From Apricaphanius iberus (Eukaryota; Chordata; Actinopteri; Cyprinodontiformes; Aphaniidae): a DNA stretch of 64,000 nt. Shown here in pieces: positions 20,857 through 30,361 of the stretch. Where the stretch lies: positions 620,001 to 684,000 of the forward strand of contig JAPXFQ010001786.1 of NCBI GenBank assembly GCA_028564705.1, in the 5' to 3' direction. The notes under the pieces are model-generated. The model did no database searches, was not told where the DNA came from, and was given only the letters and a program-made list of their open reading frames with translations. The translations under genes and the position numbers were made by a program. Position 1 is the stretch's first letter. Every line of letters starts with the position of its first letter.

Positions 20857-22164
20857 ATGGCGTTTTTACATAACAAATCGACAGAATGCACATTGGCAGA
20901 GTTGGATTTATTTTCAGCCCCCATGACTCAGCTCTCTGTTGAAGATAAGATTTATACAGAAGTACAACCCGTCGCCGCAATTACAGACGGGGGGCCAATC
21001 GAATTCTTTATCCCAGGAGACGGTGAGAAATATTTAGACCTATCACACACGTTGCTGTACCTGAGGGTGAAACTTACAAACGCTGATGGTTCAAATCTGG
21101 CTCGAGACGCTGCGGTTGGTTTAATAAACTACCCTTTGAATACTATTTTTAGTCAGTGTGATGTGACCTTGGGCGATCGTCTGATCTCACAGTCTTCCGC
21201 CACCCTTCCCTACCGTGCCATAATTGAGACACTGTTAAATTATTCAGAACAATCTCTTCAAACCCAATTCGGGGCAGGGTTGTTCTATAAAGACACAGCT
21301 GGTGCTCTAAATTCCATCGTAACAGCCAACGGACCAAACCATGGATTGAATAAAAGAACCCAATTTACAGGAGAATCAAAAGAGGTGCATCTGCTCGGGG
21401 CTCTGCATGCGGACATCTTTTTCAGCGAAAGACTACTATTGAACGCTCTGGATCTCAGAGTAAAGCTAACGAGAAACAGTGACGCGTTCTGTCTGGTTGG
21501 GGCTGGGGACTCGACCTTCAAACTCAACATTTCAGGACCCGCTCTCTTCATTAAAAAAGTCACGGTGTCTCCAGCCGTCAGACTGGGACATGAAACGGCT
21601 TTATTAAAGGCAAACGCGTTGTACCCGCTTTCAAGAGTGAATATAAAAACATATTCGATACCTGAGAATTCGCGCGTTTCTACACATGAAAATTTGTTCC
21701 TTGGGTTGTTACCTAAATATGTGGTGATAGGTCTGGTTAATCACCACGCATTCACAGGGGCCCGTGAACTGAACCCATTCAATTTTCATCATTATGACAT
21801 TGAATATTTGGCGCGGTGTAAAGATGGTCGACAGATACCGGCTAAACCATATCAACCCGATTTTAATCATGGGAGTTCTGTGAGAGAGTTTTACAGTTTA
21901 TTCACATCTACTGGTAGACATTTAAAAGACCTACCTCTGAGCATAAACAGAGAGGAATTCAACTCGGGTTACTCTTTATTTGTCTTTAACCTGAATGCGT
22001 GCAAAGATTCCGATGCATTATCACCCGTCAACACAGGAAACATCAGATTGGAAGCCAGGTTCAGACAGGCCCTGCCCCACACAGTAACCCTACTAGTGTA
22101 CGCGTGCTACGATTCTGTTTTGGAAATTGACTCAAAAAGAAGGGTCTTGGTGGATTATTATTAA
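20857..22164 (+). CDS. PY: Major capsid protein, double jelly-roll, PY type (435 aa)
   Basis: The N-terminal region reads DLFSAPMTQLSVEDKIYTEV then GGPIEFFIPGDGEKYLDLSH. It leads into TLLYLRVKL and NTIFSQCDVTLGDRLIS, then YPYRAIIETLLNY-type sequence. This is the characteristic opening of Polinton/adintovirus major capsid proteins (hexon-like trimers building the icosahedral shell). The second half carries NPFNFHHYDIEYLARCKDGR, QIPAKPYQPDF and a terminal RQALPHTVTLLVYACYDSVL strand set. The frame is intact with normal length for the short form of the family. It is followed 40 bp later by the maturation protease. Confidence 0.92.
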   Translation: MAFLHNKSTECTLAELDLFSAPMTQLSVEDKIYTEVQPVAAITDGGPIEFFIPGDGEKYLDLSHTLLYLRVKLTNADGSNLARDAAVGLINYPLNTIFSQCDVTLGDRLISQSSATLPYRAIIETLLNYSEQSLQTQFGAGLFYKDTAGALNSIVTANGPNHGLNKRTQFTGESKEVHLLGALHADIFFSERLLLNALDLRVKLTRNSDAFCLVGAGDSTFKLNISGPALFIKKVTVSPAVRLGHETALLKANALYPLSRVNIKTYSIPENSRVSTHENLFLGLLPKYVVIGLVNHHAFTGARELNPFNFHHYDIEYLARCKDGRQIPAKPYQPDFNHGSSVREFYSLFTSTGRHLKDLPLSINREEFNSGYSLFVFNLNACKDSDALSPVNTGNIRLEARFRQALPHTVTLLVYACYDSVLEIDSKRRVLVDYY

Positions 22165-22204
22165 CGACTCGGTGAAAAAAATAAAAATAAAATAAAAATA
22201 AAAA

Positions 22205-22741
22205 ATGAACAACCATGAACTTGAATCGTTACTTCATAACCTGCTCGGTGAGAGATTCTGCGGCGTTTGGGCAGCAGATCAGCTAGCATTGCTCTCCCCC
22301 TCGTTCCAACGACCGGCATATTTCATCGTCAACACCCATCCATCTTACATGCCAGGAGAACACTGGTTGGCATTAACGTTAGATGCGGGTAATTGTGCAA
22401 CTTTCTACGATTCATACGGATTACCTCCACATTTTACCCACTACCCCCTGAGTATACTGGATTTTTTGAAACAGAGATCTTCCAAAATATTATACCACGA
22501 CCATCAATTTCAAGACATCGAATCGACCGTGTGCGGCCATCACTGTGTATTTTATCTGTGTAATCGCGCCGCTGGTTTCTCAATGCACGATGTAATTTCA
22601 AAATATTCTAAAGATGTTTACAAGAATGATTTGATGGTTTATGAGTTTGCTAATAAATACCAGATCTGTATTAGAAAATCAGCTCGTTTTACACAAAACA
22701 CTTGTTCTCTACAAATGTTCAGAGACTGTCACATGTTTTAA
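22205..22741 (+). CDS. PRO: Adenain-like cysteine protease (178 aa)
   Basis: This is a C5-type peptidase that in adenoviruses cleaves virion precursors during maturation. The triad can be placed: His53 in GEHWLALTLD, Asp69 in FYDSYG (Glu in adenain) and Cys114 in VCGHHCVFYL. Gln103 in the QFQDIES segment is a candidate for the oxyanion hole. Length and motif spacing match Polinton proteases. It is the last gene of the rightward unit. An AATAAA at 22767-22772 follows the stop, so it probably shares a 3' end with upstream virion genes. The frame is intact. Confidence 0.93.
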   Translation: MNNHELESLLHNLLGERFCGVWAADQLALLSPSFQRPAYFIVNTHPSYMPGEHWLALTLDAGNCATFYDSYGLPPHFTHYPLSILDFLKQRSSKILYHDHQFQDIESTVCGHHCVFYLCNRAAGFSMHDVISKYSKDVYKNDLMVYEFANKYQICIRKSARFTQNTCSLQMFRDCHMF

Positions 22742-22766
22742 TTTTTCATTATTGCTTTATGTTTTT

Positions 22767-22772
22767 AATAAA
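22767..22772 (+). terminator. Polyadenylation signal of the rightward unit
   Basis: AATAAA lies 26 bp after the protease stop codon. Further AATAAA copies occur at 22797-22806. Confidence 0.6.
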
Positions 22773-22807
22773 CACCATGTACAACAAGTTTGTAATAATA
22801 AATAAAC

Positions 22808-22813
22808 TTTATT
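22808..22813 (-). terminator. Polyadenylation signal of the leftward unit
   Basis: TTTATT reads AATAAA on the minus strand, about 110 bp past the stop of the last leftward gene (22923). The two converging units therefore end within a gap of less than 200 bp. Confidence 0.5.
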
Positions 22814-22922
22814 ATTAAAATGAAAGAGTACACGTTCTGGTTTATTTCTAAGGTGATAATGTAACCCACCTGGGGGGTTTTGTTGTCTCGCGCAGGCCGC
22901 CCTTAGCACCGCCCCTGCTCCA

Positions 22923-23666
22923 TCAGGGTGAGAGCGATACCAGCTTTCTTTGTTTTTTTCTCTTCTCAGTTCTATCGTTCATGGACCAATGGGGAGAGAC
23001 AAAATCAACATTTTCTTTTTTGGTCTGGGGGGTATCGTAGACCGATTTAATTTTTATATATTCCTCACGTGCATCCGGGTTATTGATGGTTGATAGAGGG
23101 ATGTTTAAATCCGACAGAGTATACAGAAATTCGCTCCAGCCTTTAGGAGACGGGTGGGGCCTTTTAAAAGGATGTACCAAATTCCTTAGCAGGTCCAGGA
23201 TGTGAGATCCATTAATTACTTGTCCCCTGTAAACAAACTCCCCGCTCGGTGTCCAGCTAGTATTTTTCAGTTTACGCATGATATATTCGGTGCTTCTGCG
23301 CTCACGTTTAGGTATGCTTCTCAACACATCGGTTGTAATAACATCTGCTCCATCATCATCATCACCAGTTTCCATCGTCGATGTTTTATCGGATAAATCT
23401 TCCGGGGTCTTGTGAAGAGTTAGGGTGACTCGCTGATCATCTCGCTCTCCTTGTTTGACCAAAGTTAGATATTTCTGTAAAAGCGTCTCATATTTTCTGA
23501 TTTTTTTATAAGGGGTCAAACCTTTATGGTTTAATATGGCCCTCATGTCTTCGTCAATATCGTCCTGAGCTGTTTGTCTCATCGTTGTGGAGCCTTCAGG
23601 CTGACTCAGGCGTCTCAGCTGTTGCGGTGAGACCAAAAACATCTTCTGGGCTTCTCTTAGCGTCAT
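22923..23666 (-). CDS. Conserved Maverick protein of unknown function (247 aa)
   Basis: It starts MTLREAQKMFLVSPQQLRRL and is highly charged with a likely helical N-terminal half (KKIRKYETLLQKYLTLVK). An acidic linker (ETGDDDDGAD) follows. A C-terminal block reads SGEFVYRGQVINGSHILDLL and then GWSEFLYTLSDLNIPLSTI. That last block, a short beta hairpin then helix, recurs in proteins encoded next to the ATPase in other Polintons (established pattern, recalled). The start ATG overlaps the stop of the next upstream gene by 4 bp (ATGA), which implies coupled expression or multicistronic processing. The role is unknown. A structural or assembly role is plausible. Confidence 0.75.
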   Translation of the reverse strand: MTLREAQKMFLVSPQQLRRLSQPEGSTTMRQTAQDDIDEDMRAILNHKGLTPYKKIRKYETLLQKYLTLVKQGERDDQRVTLTLHKTPEDLSDKTSTMETGDDDDGADVITTDVLRSIPKRERRSTEYIMRKLKNTSWTPSGEFVYRGQVINGSHILDLLRNLVHPFKRPHPSPKGWSEFLYTLSDLNIPLSTINNPDAREEYIKIKSVYDTPQTKKENVDFVSPHWSMNDRTEKRKKQRKLVSLSP

Positions 23667-24004
23667 CTCCGGCTAATGGCCCCTGCGATCAGCTCCCCCA
23701 AAAACGGTACGACGGCGGCAAGCAAAGGAAAGATCCCGCCTGTCTGGGTTAATAATTGCTTTTGTTTGCGTTTCAATCCAACCTTTTTATCCGCCAATAA
23801 TCTAAGGGTTTTCCGCTGTTTTTTCAGCTTATTATATTGAGAGGGTGAAAGTTTTATATGTCCTTTTAACACATTTAAGGCAATTTCACACAAAGCCTGC
23901 AGAAAGTCCGGTGAACAGTGTGTTAAGATCTCCCTTCGCTTGCTGGGGGTGGAGTTGTATAAAGCATTCGGTAACGGTACATTTCTTTTTAAACGTGCCG
24001 ACAT
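23663..24004 (-). CDS. Small basic protein with hydrophobic C-terminal tail (113 aa)
   Basis: A basic N-terminus (SARLKRNVPLPN) is followed by a helical block (FLQALCEIALNVLKGHIKLS) and a Lys/Arg-rich helix (KKQRKTLRLLADKKVGLKRK). The glycine/hydrophobic tail reads GGIFPLLAAVVPFLGELIAG and ends RR. Small genes with this ALNVLxG...L...Q...L.K pattern and GG-F-hydrophobic end are common beside the ATPase gene in Polintons. The tail could interact with membrane. I regard it as a minor virion candidate (inference). It lies 6 bp after the ATPase gene and overlaps the next gene by 4 bp. Confidence 0.72.
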   Translation of the reverse strand: MSARLKRNVPLPNALYNSTPSKRREILTHCSPDFLQALCEIALNVLKGHIKLSPSQYNKLKKQRKTLRLLADKKVGLKRKQKQLLTQTGGIFPLLAAVVPFLGELIAGAISRR

Positions 24005-24010
24005 GGTGTC

Positions 24011-24676
24011 TCACTTGGTTTTAGGTAGATATACAGCCGACAGCTCGCTGGGGAGCAAACCTGTCCGTAGTCTGAACTGTTCTGGACATGTAGGAGTGAG
24101 ATCGATGATTAAATATCCATATGGACTCTTTGTGGCATTGGCAAAACACTCCATAAAGTATCTGTGTTGAGTAGGAAAAATCTGTCGTGCTAAAACGCTA
24201 ACTTGTGACCTGTCCCTGGGGTTTTTAAACAAGATCATGTAATTACTGTTCAAGCTGATGGTTCTTGCGTGTTTACCTTGATGGAAGACGTTCTGGGACA
24301 GCATGAAAACATTCATGTTTTTGTGATGTCTATATTGAGTAAAAATCTTTACAACCTCTGGGCTTTCAGAAGCCTGAAACAACACATCATCCAGAATAAC
24401 AAGGTGTGTCTGATGATCAGGGAAGAGGTCTTCGTCCTCGAAAGAATCAGGAAGTCCTTTTACAAATTTCACAGCTTTATTGATCTTTTGCAATTCACTG
24501 TACATAGGTTGAAACGATGTGTAAATCCAAACCACGTTTTCAGGTACAGAATCCAAAACTTGCATGCAATTTTCCAAAACATTTTTCACAAACATTGATT
24601 TACCACACCCGCTTGGACCAGCTATTAGGCAGGAAAAGGGTGTTTTAAATCTGGTATCAAATTTAACTTCATCCAT
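24011..24676 (-). CDS. ATP: A32/FtsK-HerA-type genome-packaging ATPase (221 aa)
   Basis: Walker A is GPSGCGKS (residues 20-27). Walker B is LVILDD (92-97). A Gln/Asn sensor lies in FMLSQNVF (124-131), followed by an arginine-finger-like segment (NPRDRSQV). This is the DNA-packaging ATPase shared by Polintons, virophages and poxvirus A32-type viruses, which pumps the genome into the capsid. The length is typical for Polintons and the frame is intact. It starts 14 bp downstream of the polB stop codon and begins the leftward run of virion-associated genes. Confidence 0.94.
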   Translation of the reverse strand: MDEVKFDTRFKTPFSCLIAGPSGCGKSMFVKNVLENCMQVLDSVPENVVWIYTSFQPMYSELQKINKAVKFVKGLPDSFEDEDLFPDHQTHLVILDDVLFQASESPEVVKIFTQYRHHKNMNVFMLSQNVFHQGKHARTISLNSNYMILFKNPRDRSQVSVLARQIFPTQHRYFMECFANATKSPYGYLIIDLTPTCPEQFRLRTGLLPSELSAVYLPKTK

Positions 24677-24690
24677 TTTTTTTTCTTTAT

Positions 24691-27600
24691 TTAATATCCA
24701 AACGGTAACGTTTTACCGTCTGAAAAAAGACGTCGTTTATCGAATACAACTTTAATTTTTTTATCAAATGAGGCGTTTGTTAGGTGAAAACACCGTCTAA
24801 TGGTGTTTTGACATGTACGTAATTCTTTTCGCTCGTTCTTTAAATAACCTACCACTAGATCTTTGATAGAATCAAAGTTTACAGCATCTGCCGTTTGGAT
24901 GTTTTGCGTGATCCCTTTGACTTTCAAAACAGTTTTTTTACTGTGTCTTAGCTGGTAGCCGTAGCTTTTAGCCCCAGCTGCAGCAAATTCCTGTATGGTC
25001 TCAGCAGCAGGCAATTCGTCGGTTAAATCACCCAGATAGTTACCGGTTTCCAATGTGTCTTCGTTTTTTCCTACAGTGTAGATTACAGAGTCGGTGTCCA
25101 TATAAAGAACTCGTTTTTGTAGTTTTTGGATGTACTTATAAAGCTCCAGGCGCGCATAGGCGGTTGTGAACGCCGCTATGAAGACGTTGCCAGTACGGTT
25201 TGGAGGGGGTCTGTATTTTTTATCATACTTCCATTGCAGCATAACAGCACCTGTGTCAAAAAAATGGAGATATGATATATCGTACATACCAGAAAACATG
25301 ATTTGCAAAAACTCATCTGATTCTCTGATGATGGAAGTATGTGTCAAATCATTTCTCTGTCCAAATTTCCCCCATAAACTATTCAGACATAGTTTGGCAA
25401 CCTGCCTCTTTGCTGGATTTACACAGATCTTAGAGGGGTCTAAACGAATCCCTTGGTTCGTCTCAAAATCTCTGATGTATTTCTCCCGACTTTCCTGGTC
25501 GACAACCCCTTCTGGGAAACCAGATGCTTCCTGTTTTCTTTTTAGAAACGCATGTATGTAGTCGGTGAAAATTTTGTCACTTTTTTTTTCAAAATGCCAC
25601 ACCTCTATAATCTTGTCGACTGTATAACCATGTTTTAATGCCTCATTGAATTCCACAGTGACCCATGTACCCTCTAACGCTCTGTCTTATCGTGGTTACA
25701 GGATTCCGTCTGATTATTTATCGATGCACAGGTGCGACACAGAGTGAAAACCAATTTTCCATTTATTTTTGAAGGCAACACTGGGAAAAACAGACCCCTA
25801 GGGGGCGACACAACTGCTTTAATGAGACCAAAGTACTCTGTAGGTGCGGAAAAATTCTCTCTGATGATGACAGGATGACCTATGGGGTACGTTTTCGTTG
25901 CGTTTACAAATGGATAAAGCGAGGTCACGTCTACGTACAGAATTTTTTCATCGGGAGCCGCACTGTGTCTTAAACGCACAGCTGACGTCCTACCTCCATA
26001 CAACGAGGCGCGGGGTTCTAGCGGTTCGGTTGTCTGGTAACTGGACAGAAATCGGATGACGGCTGGATCTGTTTTACACATTTCTACCCACTCGTGTTCC
26101 CATATGCTCACAACTTTAACGTTGTGTTGGTTTTCCAACGTTTGCAATCTCTCCATGGTTTCCGCATAAATTTCCCCATTTAGTTTTTTAAAGAAAGGGT
26201 GTTCTGCGTATGGATAGCAATGTTCGAGGCACTCATGGTAAAAACACCCCAAGAATTCGTAACATTGTTTATCCCCTTGTATTTCGGCATAACCGTCCAC
26301 AAAAAACCCTCCTATTTTACGCTCGCCTCCATTAAGGGCATGTGATATTTTTATGTTGTGTTTAGCAGCCATGTACTCCAACCACATAATCGACGACGAC
26401 GAAAAACGTTTACACTGATCATTGTAATTTGTCGGAGGTGGTATGGCTAGTGTTTCAGGCTGCAGGTAATTGGCTTGAAAGACATGCATGCATGCAGACG
26501 AAATGGTTATTTGATTGAATGGATCAATATTCCCATCAACGAAGAACTCATCACGTAATCTTTTACAGGCCTCGTACAGGATACGCACATCTGTCAGACA
26601 ATAGAAAATGGCCTGTTCTCTAAAGTCAAATACATTGTCCGACACAGAGCTGTACCATGCATTGAACGTCTCCTGTTCACGCGGTGACATTTGGTTGACA
26701 TCGTAATATTCTGTAGGAGGGTGTACACCTCTGTAATCTAGGTTTGCCTCTGATGAGAATCTGTGTGGGAAATAGCCCTTGGTCATTTCCGGGACCCCCA
26801 TAGCAGCTGTCTACGTGTGTGCCATGCTGGCAGAACATTGCGCACATAGCGAGCTACCTGAAGTGATATCGCAAAAAGCTTGTGTGATATACCCACTCTG
26901 TGTTATCCGCCTGCTCACTTCGTCCACCAGAAACTGGTCGCTATAATGGATCTGTGTGTTATGGTGCTCAAAACATCAAATAGAGAGCATGTCTGGATAC
27001 CCCCGTGACGCCATCTAAGAATCTGTGGGGATAAACGACCCTTGTAATATGTTTCTAATAACAGATATGAGTCAAAGGCTTGGCCGTTTCGGTTATTGGG
27101 CGATGTGTCAAGTGTAATTGTAATAATCCATGAATACACGGTGTCTGTACCTAAATTGTAATATAAAATAATCAAGCATGAAGACAAATCCAGAAAGAAA
27201 ACCCATTCTACCTTCAATCTGTCTTCATACAAACCAGATAAGGTATGTGTTTTTTTTCGTCCGATAAAAAAGTTTCCACATCATAGTAACAGCATTTTTT
27301 GTTTAGTTCTGTGTCCACAGATGCCGTTTGTATGTAGCATAAATGATCTTCTCTTTCACCCTTCTCTAATTGCGTCTTACATATGCGACAAGTAGGTTTT
27401 GCACACTGGTGCACAGCATCAGAATTTCTATACGTGCAACCGCAATCGGGACATTTTTTGTTTAACTGACATAAGCTGGCGCCACCGACGGGGATCTTGT
27501 GTTTCTGAAAGCACACCGCATTAAAACACAACTGCTGACAATCTGTGCATTTTACAAATCGTCTTTGTAACCGTTTGCAATCAGTTCCCCGGCAAACGGG

Positions 27601-29247
27601 GCAAAAACTTTCACAAAAATGACGTTCTGGTTTTTCGAATGCAAGGAAGCAGTGTGAGCAGATGTTTTTTGCTCCAATGAATGCTTTTAAATTTTTGATT
27701 CCGAAATAATGGTTTTGGTGTAAAAAAAGGAACATGGTGTTTGTTCTATCAGAAAAGTCTGTTTCAAACTTTTGTAACATTCTTTTTGGATTGTTTCTGT
27801 GGAATATCACAATTTTTCTGTTGATTAATCGCTCGAATCTCCTGACATCAGAAAATGCCACAGGTGTTTGCTTTGAGAGACCGGCTCTTTCCTGTAAAAT
27901 CCCCCCATGCATCACAGCATCCCGGTCTGTACAATCGGGGTTTAATACATGAGCAAGACAAATGGCGAAACAAATCTGGTCATGACGGTTATTTACGACA
28001 TACAAATGTCTACGTTTTTTCTTAATTAACTCATCATCCAGCAACGACTTTATTCTCCTTTTCCCCAATGCCCCCCCACGTGGGTTGCTGATGATCTGAA
28101 TGATAAATTGTAAACGCTCGTGGGCACAGATCTCCATGTTGGACTGAACAACCTCTTCCAGAAATGTTGCAAAATGGTCTAGAATATCCTGCGTGTCAAC
28201 TGTAAACGTTCTATGATGACGCTGTTGATCTGTAACCAACTCGATCTGAACAAAGTGACTCATATTCACAACCCCTGTAATTCTGTCCGCCAAACCAGCT
28301 AATTGACCCATGACATTTCTATAGAATAATGCTAAATCTGGTTGCTGTAACACAGGCATGACCAAATCATGTCTAATTTCAACGTTGTTAAAAGCTGGCC
28401 GTTCAGTGATCTGGTCATTATGGTCTGTCTGTTGCGACGGATGTGTAACAGCACCCCCTGTCTGTGTTATAGTAGCTGCTACGTCCGGCTGCGTTGGGGA
28501 TCCTGTAATTTGATCATCAGAAAAAATCACACAACCATTTTGAGTTTGTGTACCTGCGACTCCAATTCTAGCACTCTGTTCTTGTAAAATATTTATTTCA
28601 TTTTGATCATTATCAGAAACGGATGTATTTATTTCTGCACAGAGCGGCGGTATATCAGAAACGAGTTCTCTCAAGCAACGCAGGCCTATCGGTTCCTCAT
28701 TATGTAAATCTCTAAGACATCCGTTTATAAGCTGTAGACTCGACAAATGATCGTTTGTATTTTGTAAAACATCATTGGAAACGAAAGTGAGCGTTTCTGA
28801 TATATCATTATCAGAAACGGATGTATTTATTTCTGCACAGAGCGGCGGTATATCAGAAACGAGTTCTCTCAAGCAACGCAGGCCTATCGGTTCCTCATGA
28901 CGTAAATCTCTAAGACATCCGTTTATAAGCTGCAGACTCAACAAATGATCGTTTGTATTTTGTAAAACATCATTGGAAACGAAAGCGAGCGTTCCTGCAT
29001 TTTGTGGGGTGGCTATTTGGACCGATGCATTTTGCGGTGATGGGATCCGAGCAGCGGCTTCGCGTAAGTAGACCAACCCAGCAGCGGGTGGGTTTAGGGC
29101 CGACTCGGTCGAAATCGACCCCGTGGTATCCTGAGAGGCCTCATGCGGACCGGCGGTTAATGGAGCGCTAGTTCCATGTTGATTTAGTAAAGCACATATA
29201 TCATCTAAAAGGTCAGAACCCTGTGAAAAGGACTCACGGTGTGCCAT
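24691..29247 (-). pseudogene. PolB: Protein-primed family B DNA polymerase, broken
   Basis: The gene starts at ATG 29247 and ends at the stop at 24691. The N-terminal part (27214-29247, 677 aa) is a disordered repeat-bearing region. A domain with QICFAICLAHVLNP and HYFGIKNLKAFIG follows, then a Cys/His-rich zinc region (CSHC, CPVC, CTDC, CPDCGC, CRIC) and the first exonuclease motif (YYDVETF). The middle (26802-27232) is in disrupted frames, although FDSYLLLE resembles exonuclease motif II. Segment 25674-26801 has exonuclease III (YCLTDV) and polymerase motif A (DVTSLYP). Segment 24691-25656 has motif B (KLCLNSLWGKFGQ) and motif C (YMDTDS). Frame breaks lie near 27225-27240 and 25665-25685, and 26810-26990 does not match the family. 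The role would be replication of the linear element from a terminal protein. Confidence 0.92.
28606..29001 (-). repeat. Two 198-bp tandem copies inside the polB N-terminal region
   Basis: Segments beginning at 28606 and 28804 are nearly identical over about 190 bp, with a handful of differences (for example GTAGACTCGAC against GCAGACTCAAC). They add a second copy of a 66-residue block that includes SNDVLQNTNDHL and LRCLRELVSDIPPLC. The unit is divisible by three, so the frame is kept. The close identity indicates a recent duplication. Confidence 0.9.
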
Positions 29248-29327
29248 CTTGTTTTTATTACTTTAAAGCAGTGTCCGATCAACAACGTCTTTTTTTTTTT
29301 TCTTTAAAAGAAAACACATTTACTCAC
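29248..29327 (-). promoter_or_regulatory. Candidate 80-nt intron joining the mini-exon array to polB
   Basis: A strong donor TTT|GTGAGT ends at 29328 and is in phase 0. The base pair directly before the polB ATG is an AG acceptor (29249-29248), also phase 0. Splicing here would fuse the array in frame to polB. The polypyrimidine tract is weak (A-rich), so the acceptor may not be used. If unspliced, the array frame ends at a stop at 29304-29306. Confidence 0.35.
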
Positions 29328-30194
29328 AAATGGTTCATTATCCGCAAACACATTGCAGTCATCCGGTTCATACTGACAAATGCTCTTTCCAAAACACACT
29401 GTGACCATAAGATGTCTCTTCTTCTCCTTCTCCTTCTGTTCAGATTGTTCTGTCCCCACCTCTGCCTTCCTAATAAAAATAAAAATGAAAATAAGTGATC
29501 TGTATAAACACACACACACACACACACACACACAGTCGTGATATTTAAAAAAATAAATAAAAAAATAACGGTACCTCTACGCGTAGGGCCTGTTGTTGTT
29601 CCTGACTGCTCGTTCACCTCCGCTATCGATTAACAAATAAAACATTAATAACACAGACATTTATTAAATTAATTAGATAGCGTTATTTTGTATTAACACT
29701 AACCAGGGATCGTCTCCTCCTCACATGGTTCTGCCTTGTCTCTCACCGGTGATTCTGTGCGATGTGAAAAAAGATTGGGCATTAAATAATATTGTTATGC
29801 TTAAAAAATACCCCAAACATTCATTAGACATCGTTATTTCTGTATTAACACTAACCAGGTTCTCCTGCGTTTGATTCTCTGTCGCTGTCGTTCCCCACCT
29901 GCGATTCTGTGTGATGTGAAAAAGGATTGGGTATTGTGTAATGTTGTTATGCTTAAAAAATAACCCTAGCATTCATTAGACAATGTTATTTCTGTATTAA
30001 CACTAACCTTCCACCCCGATTGGAGTTCGATCTATGATCGGTTCTTCTTCTTCTTCTTCTTCTTCTTCTGCTTCTTCTTCTTCTTCTTCTGCTTCTTCTT
30101 CTTCTTCTTCTGCTTCTTCTTCTTCTTCTTCTTCTTCGTTTCTTAAAGGGCCTTTATTTTTTATATGACACATAAAAACACAGAGATTAAATTA

Positions 30195-30226
<32 letters not shown>

Positions 30227-30318
30227 AATTATAAATAAATATTAATATTCACCCTGTTCATCGTCTTCAATCACAATTGGAGAGTCTATGTGTGATAAAG
30301 ACATGCAATTCGCATTAG

Positions 30319-30361
<43 letters not shown>

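Noticed and set aside
16419..22741. Introns in the rightward Maverick genes
   Set aside because: All rightward frames run from ATG to stop at normal family lengths, so splicing is not needed to explain them.
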